Shown here: positions 16,155-24,619 of the stretch, in pieces
Layout: each line of letters opens with the position of its first letter
Position numbering within the stretch: the first letter of the stretch is position 1
Assembly (NCBI RefSeq): GCF_000025005.1
Contig: NC_013526.1
Location: 248,001-312,000, forward strand
DNA length: 64,000 nt
From: Thermobaculum terrenum ATCC BAA-798
GTDB lineage: Bacteria; Chloroflexota; Chloroflexia; Thermobaculales; Thermobaculaceae
Reading direction: 5' to 3'
Made by a program: the position numbers and the translations under genes
The notes under the pieces: model-generated
Seen by the model: the letters and a program-made list of their open reading frames with translations, nothing else
The model's database searches: none
What the model was told of the DNA's origin: nothing

Positions 16155-19100
16155 ATGTCGCTGTCACTCGAGGAGATGAGGTCCCTGAGCGATGAGATAG
16201 CCTCACGCATCAGCGGCGAGGTGCGGTTCGACGCGGGCAGCCGAGCGCTGTACGCTACCGACGCCTCCAACTACAGGCAGGTGCCCATCGGGGTGGTCCT
16301 GCCCCGCACGGCGGAGGACGTCGTTGAGACGGTGGCCGCGTGCCGTCGGTACGGCGTACCCATCCTGTCCAGGGGGGGAGGCACCAGCCTGGCGGGACAA
16401 TGCTGCAACGTCGCGGTGGTCATGGACATGTCCAAGCACTACAACCGGCTGCTGGAGCTGAACCCGGATGAGAGGTACGCCGTCGTCGAGCCCGGCATAG
16501 TCCTGGATGAGCTGCGCAACGCGGCCGAGAGGTACCACCTCACCTTTGGCCCCGACCCCGCCACCCACGATCACTGCACACTAGGGGGGATGCTCGGCAA
16601 CAACTCCTGCGGGGTGCACTCGGTGATGGCCGGCAAGACCGATGATAACGTGGAGGCGCTGGAGGTCCTGACCTACGATGGCCTGCGCATGTGGGTCGGC
16701 CCCATCAGCGAGGCCGAGCTGGAGCAGATCATCCGCGAGGGGGGCAGGCGGGGGGAGATCTACGCCGGGCTGAAGGCGCTGAGGGACAAGTACGCCCAGC
16801 TGATCCGCGAGAAGTTCCCCGATATCCCCCGCAGGGTGTCGGGCTACAATCTGGTCCACCTGCTGCCCCAGAACGGCTTCAACGTGGCTAAGGCACTGGT
16901 GGGCAGCGAGAGCACCTGCGTGACCATCCTGAGGGCCAAGCTCCGGCTGGTCGACAGCCCACCCGCGCGCACCCTCGTCGTGCTCGGCTTCGAGGACGTG
17001 TTCGTTGCCGCCGACCACGTGCCCGATGTGATGGAGCACGGGCCCATAGCCCTCGAGGGGCTGGACGAGAAGCTCATCGACTACTCGCTGATGCAGGGCC
17101 TGCACCCGGATAGCATCAAGCTGCTGCCCGAAGGCCACGGCTGGCTGCTCGTGGAGTTCGGGGGGCGGGACAAGCGCGAGGCGGACGACAGGGCCAGGGA
17201 GATGGTGTCGGCCCTCGGCAAGCTCGACCGGCCCCCCAGCATGAAGCTGTTCGACGACCCGCGGGAGGAGCGCCAGATGTGGCTGGTGCGCGAGGCGGGC
17301 CTGGGGGCCACCACGTTCATCCCGGGCACGACGCGCATGGAGTGGCCTGGATGGGAGGACTCAGCGGTGGCTCCGGACAGGCTCGGGGACTACCTGCGGG
17401 ACTTCAGGAAGCTGCTGGACAAGTACGGCTACAACGGCTCGCTGTACGGCCACTTTGGACAAGGATGCCTCCACACCAGCACGGACTTCGATCTGGAGTC
17501 CGCCGATGGCGTCAGGAAGTTCCGGGAGTTCATCTACGAGGCCGCCGACCTGGTCGTGGGCTACGGAGGATCGCTCTCAGGGGAGCACGGCGACGGGCAG
17601 GCGAGGGGCGAGCTCCTCGAGAAGATGTTCGGCAAGGAGCTCGTGGGCGCCTTCCAGGAGTTCAAGGCCCTGTGGGACCCGGAGGGCAAGATGAACCCCG
17701 GCAAGGTGGTCAACCCCTATAGGCTGGACGAGAACCTCCGGCTGGGGCCCACCTACGACCCCCCGCCCGTGCGGACGCACTTCGCCTTTATAAGCGACGA
17801 CGGCGATTTCTCCAAGGCGGCGCTGCGGTGCGTGGGGGTGGGCAAGTGCCGGCGTCACGGCAGCCAGGACCCCGACGACGACACCATGTGCCCTAGCTAC
17901 ATGGTGACCCGGGAGGAGATGCACGCCACCAGGGGGAGAGCTCGGCTGCTGTTCGAGATGCTGCAGGGTAACCCCCTATCGGAGGGCTGGCGCAGCGAGG
18001 CCGTGCGCGAGGCCCTGGACCTGTGCCTGGCATGCAAGGGCTGCAAGGCGGATTGCCCGGTGAGCGTGGACATGGCAACCTACAAGGCGGAGTTCCTGTC
18101 GCACTACTACGAGGGCCGTCTGAGGCCGCGGGCCGCCTACTCCATGGGCCTGATCTACTGGTGGGCTCGGCTGGCCTCGCATGTCCCCTCGGTGGCCAAC
18201 CTCCTCACACAGACGCCCATCTTACGGAGTATGGCCAAGCTTGCGGCCGGAATAGCTCCCCAAAGGCGTATACCGGCGTTCGCCCCTCAGACCTTTAAGG
18301 ACTGGTTCTTCTCACGGTATGCGGAGAGCAAGGGGCGTAAGGGCAAGGTCATACTGTGGGCTGACACCTTCAACAACTACTTCCTGCCGGAGACGGCCAG
18401 GGCGGCGGTGCGCGTGCTGGAAGCCGCCGGGTTTGAGGTGGAGGTGCCGCGGGCGTCGCTCTGCTGCGGGCGCCCCCTGTACGACTGGGGCATGCTGGAC
18501 CTGGCCAAGAGGCAGCTGCGGCAGATACTGCAGGTGCTGGAGGAGGAGATCCAACGAGGGACGCCGGTGGTGGTGCTCGAGCCCAGCTGCGCGTCCGTCT
18601 TCCGAGATGAGCTGGTCAACCTCTTCCCCAGGGATAAGGACGCGCAGCGGCTAAGCCAGCAGACTTACCTGCTGAGCGAGTTCCTCCAGCGGAAGGCTCC
18701 CGATTGGGAGATGCCCACGCTGGAGCGCAAGGCCCTGGTGCACGGACACTGTCACCACAAGGCGATCATGGGCATGGGCGACGAGCGGGCGGTGCTCGAG
18801 AGTTTGGGACTGGACTTCGAGGTGCTGCCGTCGGGGTGCTGTGGCATGGCCGGCGCCTTCGGGTTCGAGCCTGGTGAACACTATGAGGTATCGATCCGTG
18901 CCGGGGAGCGGGTGCTGCTGCCGGCCGTACGGAGCGCCGAGCCCTCGACCGTGGTGATCGCCGATGGCTTCAGCTGTCGGGAGCAGATAGCCCAGATGAC
19001 CCACAGGCGGGCCATGCACCTGGCACAGGTGATAGACCTGGCGCTTCGCTCTCAGCCCACTCCCAGGGACAGCTCGTTCCCCGAGAGGCTGTATGAGGAG

Positions 19101-19202
19101 GGCACGACCAGCACCCTGGGAGGATTGCTCAGGGTCGGCGGCGCGCTCGCGGGGTTGGCGGCAGCGGTGGCCGCCTCCAGAGGCCTGTGCAGGAGAAGCT
19201 GA
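16155..19202 (+). CDS. FAD-binding and (Fe-S)-binding 2-hydroxyacid dehydrogenase (GlcD + GlcF-like fusion)
   Basis: Large flavoprotein of 1015 aa joining a GlcD-type FAD oxidoreductase with a GlcF-type Fe-S/CCG part, as in D-lactate or D-2-hydroxyglutarate dehydrogenases that pass electrons to the quinone pool or a cytochrome. The PCMH FAD domain (about 40-270) contains Ser-Arg-Gly-Gly-Gly-Thr-Ser-Leu-Ala-Gly; the FAD-linked oxidase C-terminal domain follows to about 540 (Gly-Glu-His-Gly-Asp-Gly). Two Fe-S motifs come next, Cys-Arg-Arg-His...Cys-Pro and Cys-Leu-Ala-Cys-Lys-Gly-Cys-Lys-Ala-Asp-Cys-Pro, then two CCG motifs (Leu-Cys-Cys-Gly-Arg-Pro and Gly-Cys-Cys-Gly-Met-Ala). The ATG at 16155 has AAGGAGA at the right distance; one at 16149 is too close. 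It ends the operon, before a strong hairpin. The hydrophobic C-terminus may tether it to the membrane. Confidence 0.92.
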   Translation: MSLSLEEMRSLSDEIASRISGEVRFDAGSRALYATDASNYRQVPIGVVLPRTAEDVVETVAACRRYGVPILSRGGGTSLAGQCCNVAVVMDMSKHYNRLLELNPDERYAVVEPGIVLDELRNAAERYHLTFGPDPATHDHCTLGGMLGNNSCGVHSVMAGKTDDNVEALEVLTYDGLRMWVGPISEAELEQIIREGGRRGEIYAGLKALRDKYAQLIREKFPDIPRRVSGYNLVHLLPQNGFNVAKALVGSESTCVTILRAKLRLVDSPPARTLVVLGFEDVFVAADHVPDVMEHGPIALEGLDEKLIDYSLMQGLHPDSIKLLPEGHGWLLVEFGGRDKREADDRAREMVSALGKLDRPPSMKLFDDPREERQMWLVREAGLGATTFIPGTTRMEWPGWEDSAVAPDRLGDYLRDFRKLLDKYGYNGSLYGHFGQGCLHTSTDFDLESADGVRKFREFIYEAADLVVGYGGSLSGEHGDGQARGELLEKMFGKELVGAFQEFKALWDPEGKMNPGKVVNPYRLDENLRLGPTYDPPPVRTHFAFISDDGDFSKAALRCVGVGKCRRHGSQDPDDDTMCPSYMVTREEMHATRGRARLLFEMLQGNPLSEGWRSEAVREALDLCLACKGCKADCPVSVDMATYKAEFLSHYYEGRLRPRAAYSMGLIYWWARLASHVPSVANLLTQTPILRSMAKLAAGIAPQRRIPAFAPQTFKDWFFSRYAESKGRKGKVILWADTFNNYFLPETARAAVRVLEAAGFEVEVPRASLCCGRPLYDWGMLDLAKRQLRQILQVLEEEIQRGTPVVVLEPSCASVFRDELVNLFPRDKDAQRLSQQTYLLSEFLQRKAPDWEMPTLERKALVHGHCHHKAIMGMGDERAVLESLGLDFEVLPSGCCGMAGAFGFEPGEHYEVSIRAGERVLLPAVRSAEPSTVVIADGFSCREQIAQMTHRRAMHLAQVIDLALRSQPTPRDSSFPERLYEEGTTSTLGGLLRVGGALAGLAAAVAASRGLCRRS

Positions 19203-19223
19203 AACCTACCCGTCAATACGCCC

Positions 19224-19260
19224 GTGGGTTGGCCTCCGTGCTCATGGGAGGCCGACCCAC
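19224..19260. terminator. Long stem-loop ending the 11863-19202 operon
   Basis: Arms at 19224-19237 and 19247-19260 form a 14-base stem with one G-T pair around a 9-base loop, 22 bases after the dehydrogenase stop and between it and the convergent kinase gene. There is no T-tract; a bidirectional terminator role is inferred. Confidence 0.55.
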
Positions 19261-19322
19261 CCGCGCATCCCGTGGTCGGCGCCCCACGCCGGGGAGAGGG
19301 CGCTGCCGTGGCTCGCCCTACC

Positions 19323-20852
19323 TCAGGGGCGATCGATGGCCACGCCCCGGCGAGCTCCCAGGGTGGCGCTGGGCAGCTCAGGCTCCGCCGAGCGCTCCCC
19401 GGCGCCGCGCGGCAGGCGCACCGTGAAGGTCGAGCCTCGCCCGGGAGCGCTCTCCACCTGGATGCCTCCCCCGTGCGCCTCCGCCAGCCAGCGGGCGATC
19501 GCTAGCCCGAGGCCGCTGCCACCTCCGCTGCGCGCCGGGTCCACTCTGTAGAACCGCTCGAAGATGTGCGGCAGGTGCTCGGGGGGTATGCCTATGCCCG
19601 TGTCCGCCACCTTGAGCACCGCCGCGTCACCGCCGGCCTCGAGCCCCACCGTGATCCGCCCGCCCGCTGCGGTGTACTTCAGGGCGTTGTCGAGCAGGAT
19701 CAGCAGGAGCTGCCGCAGTGCGTCGGGATCGCCCCTGACCTGTGTGGGCGCTAGCCCCTCGATCGACACGGATTTATCTCTAGACAGCCGTGCTACCTAC
19801 GCTACCACGGCCCCGACCAGCTGGGGCAAGTCTACCAGCTATCTCCTGAGCGAGATCCTGCTGTCCGCCCTGGCCAAAGTCAGCAGGTCGTTGACCAGCC
19901 TGCTCATGCGCTCCGCCTCGTAGTAGATCTCATCCAGAGCTGCGGCCTTGTCCTCCTCAGACATCTGCGGCACTTGCTTCAGCATAGCGGCATTCCCACG
20001 GATGCTGGTCAGCGGGGTGCGCAGCTCGTGGGAAGCATCTGCTAAGAACCTACGCTGCGAGGTCAGCAGCTCCCGTAGGTATGCGTCCGATTCCTGCAGC
20101 CTGGCCAGCATCAGATTGAAGGTCCTCGCCAGCCTACCTATCTCATCGTGCCTCGAGCTCACATACACCCGTTTGGAGAGATCTCCGGAGCTTGCCACCA
20201 CCTGTGCTGTGTCCGCCAGCTGCGCCAGGGGCCTGAGCATCGATCCCGTCATGGCAGATACCACTAGCCAAGATATGCATGTCACTATGCCGACGCACGA
20301 CATTGCCAGCAGCCTCACGGCTCGCAGGGTGGCCTCCACCCCCGATAGACTCCTGCCCACCTGCACCACCAACGACACACTTCCGTCCAGGGCGACAGGG
20401 GTGCTGTAGACCCGTATACTTTCTCCCCCCACCGAGATGGTGCTAAAGTATGGGCCGTAGCCCGAGGGTGTGGCGGGCAGTTTCCAACTGTGAAGCACGT
20501 CGGAGGAGCCTAGAACTTTGCCTTGAGAGTCGGTTACCTGGACCAGCGTGTCGGTGAAGGCGAAGGTGTTGGGGGGTAGTATATCAATGTTATCCTCGAT
20601 GCCTCCGCGGAGGCGATCCCCATGGTCGAGAACCCTCTTTACCTGCATGGCTCTCTCGACTAGGGACTGATCCACCTGGCTGTAGAGGTTCCTAGCCAGC
20701 AGGCTGTAGAGCATGCAGCTGAAGAGGATCATCGCTGCCCCCAGTACCAACAGGTGCCAAGCGGTGAGCCTGGCACGGAGGGATCGTGGCAGCAGGCTGG
20801 GTAGCCTGTTGGCCCGCATCCCGGCTTGCTCTTCCTCGGCGAGCTTGCCCAT
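19323..20852 (-). pseudogene. Sensor histidine kinase interrupted by two in-frame TAG codons
   Basis: The frame from 20852 to 19323 (510 codons) reads as one sensor kinase: TM1 (about 30-52), a periplasmic loop, TM2 (about 180-205), HAMP, a dimerisation helix with Ala-Ser-His-Glu-Leu-Arg-Thr-Pro, then an ATPase domain with Leu-Asp-Asn-Ala-Leu-Lys-Tyr, Asp-Thr-Gly-Ile-Gly-Ile-Pro and Gly-Leu-Gly-Leu-Ala-Ile. TAG codons at 19841-19839 (codon 338) and 19799-19797 (codon 352) split it exactly between the phosphoacceptor and ATPase domains. The 13 codons between them still fit the family consensus (Val-Asp-Leu-Pro-Gln-Leu-Val), and no frameshift is needed. TAG is an ordinary stop elsewhere in the window, so two nonsense mutations are the simplest reading. 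The start overlaps the upstream stop as TGATG. No partner response regulator is adjacent. A separately translated ATPase fragment from the GTG at 19769 is possible but unlikely. Confidence 0.8.
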
Positions 20853-21505
20853 CAGATGCCTCCTGCCAGCTTGGAATTGCACTTACGATCTGATAGGAAT
20901 CGAAAGCGCCTGTTCGCCAGATAGACTAGGATCATGAAGCTGGCTAGATACATGCCCACCGCCCAGAAGGCCCCGCTGTCTGTGCCCGATAGCACCGAGT
21001 GGTACAGGGACAGCAAGTATGCGGGTATGCTTAGGTAGTGCAGTACCCTCCAAGTCTTGTGGCCTAACCTACGTTCCAAGTAAGAACTCAACGTAATCAG
21101 GAGCAACAGGTACAGCGCAACTATCCCGAGTGCCACTGCCAGGGGTCTATAAATCGATAGCATCGGGATCAGGACCTGCGGCAGCGTGAAGCCCACGTAC
21201 CTGTCCCACAGCAGCGCTAGCACGTGCAGGGTGAGCAGGCCCAGCGCCACCGGCGCCGTAAACTGATGCAAGTCGTACAGCCTCCAGCGGGGGAGAGCTC
21301 CCGTGTGGGCGCCCTGGCGGATCACCAGCCCCAGCGCCATGTTGAGCCAAAGTATGGCGTAGGCGCTCAGCCCCGCGGCGCGGCTGATGTACCAGGCGAG
21401 GTTTTCCCCCGCAGCTCCCGCCCTGTCCCAGGCGGCCCAGGAGACGACCAGCATCCCGAGCGCAAAGAGCACCGACCATAAAGCCGCGTCCCTTAGCTTA
21501 CGCAT
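20852..21505 (-). CDS. Ferric-reductase-like transmembrane haem protein (MsrQ/YedZ type)
   Basis: Integral membrane protein of 217 aa with six predicted helices and a Ferric_reduct-type core. Candidate haem-b ligands are His in Leu-His-Gln-Phe (helix 3), Leu-His-Val-Leu-Ala-Leu (helix 3/4), Val-Leu-His-Tyr-Leu and Tyr-His-Ser-Val-Leu (helix 5). Members pass electrons from quinol or flavin across the membrane. No NAD/FAD-binding domain is fused. It follows ApbE, with an 8-base overlap, and precedes a histidine kinase through TGATG, so all are one operon. Flavinylation by ApbE of a partner is suggested by the neighbourhood but no FMN-binding domain protein is in the window. Confidence 0.82.
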   Translation of the reverse strand: MRKLRDAALWSVLFALGMLVVSWAAWDRAGAAGENLAWYISRAAGLSAYAILWLNMALGLVIRQGAHTGALPRWRLYDLHQFTAPVALGLLTLHVLALLWDRYVGFTLPQVLIPMLSIYRPLAVALGIVALYLLLLITLSSYLERRLGHKTWRVLHYLSIPAYLLSLYHSVLSGTDSGAFWAVGMYLASFMILVYLANRRFRFLSDRKCNSKLAGGI

Positions 21506-22412
21506 AGGTCATCCCCTGGAGTGTTGTCGACATAACGTAGTCGTTGTTGGCCAGCACGAGCAGCCCCCTGGCTCCGACACCCTCGATCAACCGCAGTCCC
21601 TGCTCCTCTCCCAGGATGATGGCGGCCTTGGCCAGCACCTCCGCCTGGGCCACTGAGTCGGCGACCACGGTGGCGGCTATGACCCTGCTACTTGCGGGGT
21701 TGCCGGTCCGCGGGTCGATGATATGGTGCATGACCTCTCCACCCCTCACCCAGCGGCGTCGGATCACGCTGGAGGTGGCCACGGCCCGATCCTCCAATTG
21801 GAGCTGGAGCAGGTCACGACCAGGGAACCTCGGATCCGCCACCCCGATCCGCCAGGGGCGGTCGTGCCTGCGCCCACCCACGTACAGGTCTCCGCCGGCA
21901 TCGACGCCGAAGCTCACCCAGTCCGAGAGCAGCTCGACCGCCCTGTCCACCGCCCATCCCTTCCCTATGCCTCCAAGGTCCAGGGCGCATCCCTGGGGGA
22001 TGGTGATCGTGCGTGCGCTGGGGTCCAGCCTGATGTCCCTCCAGCTGCCCCTCCATCCCGCTGCGCGCCCTGCGGGCTGATCCCCTAGGAGCTCGAAGCT
22101 GCGGTCGTAGCCGGCAGCTATCAGGGAGGGGAGCACCGTGGGGTCGAATATACCGTTGGTCATCCTGGCCGCCTCCACCGCTGCGTGGACGACCTCGAAC
22201 AGCATGGCGGAGGCCTGGAAGGGCCTGCCAGCGGCCGTGTTGAGCGCCGAGAGCTCCGAGTCCGGCAGGAAGCGGCTCAGGCGCCCCTCGGTATCTGCAA
22301 ACAGCGCCTCCACCTGGTCTATGTACCTGTTTGCCTCTTTGGGGTCGCCGGCGAGTATCGCGACCCTCACATCCGTGTTCATGGCTCTGAAGTGCCTGGT
22401 AACCTCTTGCAT
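21498..22412 (-). CDS. apbE: FAD:protein FMN transferase (ApbE family)
   Basis: Enzyme of 304 aa that attaches FMN to a threonine of target proteins, usually outside the cytoplasm in redox complexes. Family marks in order are Phe-Arg-Ala-Met-Asn-Thr, Glu-Gly-Arg-Leu-Ser-Arg-Phe, Gly-Ile-Phe-Asp-Pro-Thr-Val, Leu-Asp-Leu-Gly-Gly-Ile-Gly-Lys-Gly (FAD site), Val-Asp-Ala-Gly-Gly-Asp-Leu, and His-His-Ile-Ile-Asp-Pro-Arg-Thr-Gly near residue 240 with the Mg ligands. No signal peptide is visible, so it may act in the cytoplasm, or the export signal lies elsewhere. The start at 22412 has GGAGG 7 bases upstream; the ATG at 22427 lacks a ribosome site. It overlaps the ferric-reductase-like gene. Confidence 0.93.
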   Translation of the reverse strand: MQEVTRHFRAMNTDVRVAILAGDPKEANRYIDQVEALFADTEGRLSRFLPDSELSALNTAAGRPFQASAMLFEVVHAAVEAARMTNGIFDPTVLPSLIAAGYDRSFELLGDQPAGRAAGWRGSWRDIRLDPSARTITIPQGCALDLGGIGKGWAVDRAVELLSDWVSFGVDAGGDLYVGGRRHDRPWRIGVADPRFPGRDLLQLQLEDRAVATSSVIRRRWVRGGEVMHHIIDPRTGNPASSRVIAATVVADSVAQAEVLAKAAIILGEEQGLRLIEGVGARGLLVLANNDYVMSTTLQGMTYA

Positions 22413-22442
22413 CTCCTGTCCTCCCATGTGTGGGCTTTGGGC

Positions 22443-22682
22443 TCACGAGCTCCTCGTCCTGAAGTCGGTGCTGGCCTGCCATCCTGGTGGGCTTGCGGCC
22501 ACGTTGCCGGGCACCGTCACCACCGAGGTGAAGGCGGGGCTACCGCCCTGGGTGGTCACGGTGTTCCTGCTCGCGATCGAGGCCTTCGTGGTCGCGACCA
22601 GGAAAGTCCCCATCATGGCGAGTGTGCCCAGCCACACCCCAATTCTGCCCACGATCTTGTTGCGTCGTCCTGTGTTCGACAT
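22443..22682 (-). CDS. Small membrane or exported protein, unknown
   Basis: A 79-residue product I do not recognise. Residues 1-10 are basic, 11-35 form a hydrophobic segment (Ile-Gly-Val-Trp-Leu-Gly...Phe-Leu-Val-Ala), and the rest is a Ser/Thr/Gly-rich tail, so it is either a single-pass protein or a secreted peptide. The start is well supported: AAGGAGGTGAT, a full anti-Shine-Dalgarno match, stands 6 bases upstream. It is the first gene of the operon with ApbE, the ferric-reductase-like protein and the broken kinase. It has no Thr-rich FMN attachment motif I can recognise. Confidence 0.65.
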   Translation of the reverse strand: MSNTGRRNKIVGRIGVWLGTLAMMGTFLVATTKASIASRNTVTTQGGSPAFTSVVTVPGNVAASPPGWQASTDFRTRSS

Positions 22683-22769
22683 CTATCACCTCCTTAGGCA
22701 TCATCTGTGGGGCCATGGGCCATCTGCTATCAGGATACGTCCCGTGTTTCTGAGCAGCGTCAGGAGTGA

Positions 22770-22787
22770 GTAAGAGGGTGGTAAGAG
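22770..22787. promoter_or_regulatory. Direct repeats GTAAGAG-N4-GTAAGAG upstream of ApbE operon
   Basis: Two identical 7-base repeats with an 11-base period (22770-22776, 22781-22787; CTCTTAC on the minus strand) 88-105 bases upstream of the first gene of the ApbE operon. Heptamers at one helical turn are the usual layout of OmpR-family response regulator sites. The operon itself encodes a kinase but no regulator. The rest of the 220-base gap shows no gene. Confidence 0.45.
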
Positions 22788-22902
22788 TTGGGTGCGCTCC
22801 CCTGGGCTATATCGGCGGCTGCGAGGGTTGAGGGCAGGGGACCGCTATCGGAGGCAACTGCCCGAGGGTGTGGGGTCCTGGGATGGCTGGCCGGGGTAGC
22901 TT

Positions 22903-23889
22903 TCAGGTCTCAAAGAGCGAGGCCGGAGGCAGCGAGCAGGCTACGCGTGCCAGCAACTCGTCGTTGGTAGGGATGCCGGCCAGCTCGTAGGCCAGCAGGA
23001 GCGCCCCCACCGCCGGCTCGAACCTGCTGAATACCGGCCGCACGTCGGGGTCGCTTGCCAGCACCCTGTCGATGATGGCCTGGGCCACCAGCTTGGATGG
23101 ATGCCTGATCACGCCGCCGGCCAGCACCAGGTAGAAGGGATCTTGGTCTATGCCCACCTGGTGGGCGGCCGCGAGCGCGTAGTCCCCAATGGCGCGCCCG
23201 TGCTCGAGCACTATCCGGAGGGCCGTGGGATCGCCCTCGACGGCGGTGTCGAGCAGGACCCTGGCGAAGGAGCCCAAGTTGTACCTGCGCCGGCTGCCCC
23301 TGGCAGTGAGAGCGTGCAGGAAGTCCTCCACGGACTCGGCCGCGAAATGCGCGAGCAACTTCTCCCTCAAGGCAGTGGGAGGGTCTATCCCCAGCTCGGC
23401 GCGCATCACCGCACGTAGGGCCTTGTGTCCCAGCTCCTGCGCGCCCTGGGGCTCCTGCCAGAAGCTGGTGTGCCAGATCTTGCCCTCTGGGCTGCGAGCG
23501 CCTATGGCCATGCCGGTCCCGCAGACCACCGAGACGCCCGTGCCATCGGGAGAGCCTGCCCTGAGCGCGCCTATGGCGTCGTTGTACACCTTGACCTGCT
23601 GCCCGTACCCGCGGGAGCGCACGTGGGACTCGAGGAGTTCGAAGTCCTCTGGCCAGTCGGCCCCTGCCAAGGAGAAGACCCCCGCGACCAGGGAGCCCGC
23701 CCCCACGCCCGCGCTGATGAGCGCCTGCTCGACGGCCCGATCGAGCTCCGCGAGCGCCGCCTCCTCCGAGGGCGCCCCATAGATGTCGCTGCAGCCCGAG
23801 CGCCCACTGCCGAGGATGCGGCCCTCCAGGTCGGCCACGAGCGCCACCGTCTTGGAGTTGCCGCCGTCCACCCCCAGCAAGTAGCTCAT
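22903..23889 (-). CDS. BadF/BadG-type ATPase, N-acetylglucosamine/glucosamine kinase-like
   Basis: ASKHA-fold kinase of 328 aa, most like eukaryotic-type N-acetylglucosamine kinase. The phosphate-1 motif Gly-Val-Asp-Gly-Gly-Asn-Ser-Lys-Thr is at residues 6-14, the phosphate-2 region is Val-Val-Cys-Gly-Thr-Gly-Met-Ala near 124, and the adenosine motif is Leu-Val-Leu-Ala-Gly-Gly-Val near 255. Likely reaction: ATP-dependent phosphorylation of glucosamine or N-acetylglucosamine at O6. It is the last gene of the 13-gene amino-sugar operon and starts 3 bases after NagB, which would use glucosamine-6-phosphate. With no NagA deacetylase in the operon, glucosamine itself is a good candidate substrate. 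Confidence 0.85.
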   Translation of the reverse strand: MSYLLGVDGGNSKTVALVADLEGRILGSGRSGCSDIYGAPSEEAALAELDRAVEQALISAGVGAGSLVAGVFSLAGADWPEDFELLESHVRSRGYGQQVKVYNDAIGALRAGSPDGTGVSVVCGTGMAIGARSPEGKIWHTSFWQEPQGAQELGHKALRAVMRAELGIDPPTALREKLLAHFAAESVEDFLHALTARGSRRRYNLGSFARVLLDTAVEGDPTALRIVLEHGRAIGDYALAAAHQVGIDQDPFYLVLAGGVIRHPSKLVAQAIIDRVLASDPDVRPVFSRFEPAVGALLLAYELAGIPTNDELLARVACSLPPASLFET

Positions 23890-23892
23890 ACG

Positions 23893-24615
23893 CTACCTCC
23901 CCCACGCCTCCCGGTCCGCCAGCACCGTCACCTGCGTCAGCCCCTGCAGGTACGAGGCCGGCACCTCGGGAGTTATCTGTCCCTGGAGGGCCTTGCGGAG
24001 GATCTCCCTCTTGTGGCGCCCGGAGGCTAGCAGGAGGATCTTGCGCGCGGCAAGGAGCTGGGTCATCCCCGCCGTCAGCGCCCTGCGGGGTACCCGCTCG
24101 ATATCTCCCCAATAGGTGGCGTTGCTCTCCAGGCTGGCCTCCGTCAGCTCGACGGCCCGCGTGGGCGCCGCGCTATCTGAGGGGGGCTCGTTAAACCCCA
24201 GGTGGCCGTTGGGCCCCAGCCCCAGGATCACCAGGTCGTAACCTCCCCATGCCTCGACGGTCCTGTCGTACTCCTGGCACTCGCGTTCGATATCGCACGC
24301 ATCCCCGTGGAAGCGGTTTACCCTGGAGGGAGGTATGCCCAGAGGATCCAGGAAGGACCTCCGCAGCCAGCCGTAGAGGGACCTGGGGTCATCATCCGAC
24401 ACGCCCAGGTATTCGTCCAGCTGGCAGACCCGTATTTGCGAGGTGTCGAGCTCTCCCTCTTGCTTCATCTCCGCCAACCTGCGGTAGGCTCCCATCGGCG
24501 TGTTGCCCATCGCCGGCACCACCACGGCATCGGGCTTGGAGCGTATCTCCGAGGCGATCAGCTCGGCAGCTAGCTCGTGCATCTCATCGGCATCTCTTGT
24601 GATCACCAACCTCAT
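23893..24615 (-). CDS. nagB: Glucosamine-6-phosphate deaminase
   Basis: Converts glucosamine-6-phosphate to fructose-6-phosphate and ammonia, 240 aa, cytoplasmic. The NagB signature is clear: Ala-Met-Gly-Asn-Thr-Pro-Met-Gly, Leu-Asp-Glu-Tyr-Leu-Gly (catalytic Asp), Gly-Leu-Gly-Pro-Asn-Gly-His-Leu-Gly-Phe-Asn-Glu-Pro and Ala-Ser-Gly-Arg-His-Lys. The length is that of short bacterial NagB, without the allosteric C-terminal extension of the E. coli enzyme. It lies between a GH4 gene (4-base gap) and a sugar kinase (3-base gap), so the three are translated as a unit. It is the key evidence that the large operon handles amino sugars. Confidence 0.93.
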   Translation of the reverse strand: MRLVITRDADEMHELAAELIASEIRSKPDAVVVPAMGNTPMGAYRRLAEMKQEGELDTSQIRVCQLDEYLGVSDDDPRSLYGWLRRSFLDPLGIPPSRVNRFHGDACDIERECQEYDRTVEAWGGYDLVILGLGPNGHLGFNEPPSDSAAPTRAVELTEASLESNATYWGDIERVPRRALTAGMTQLLAARKILLLASGRHKREILRKALQGQITPEVPASYLQGLTQVTVLADREAWGR

Positions 24616-24619
24616 GCCC

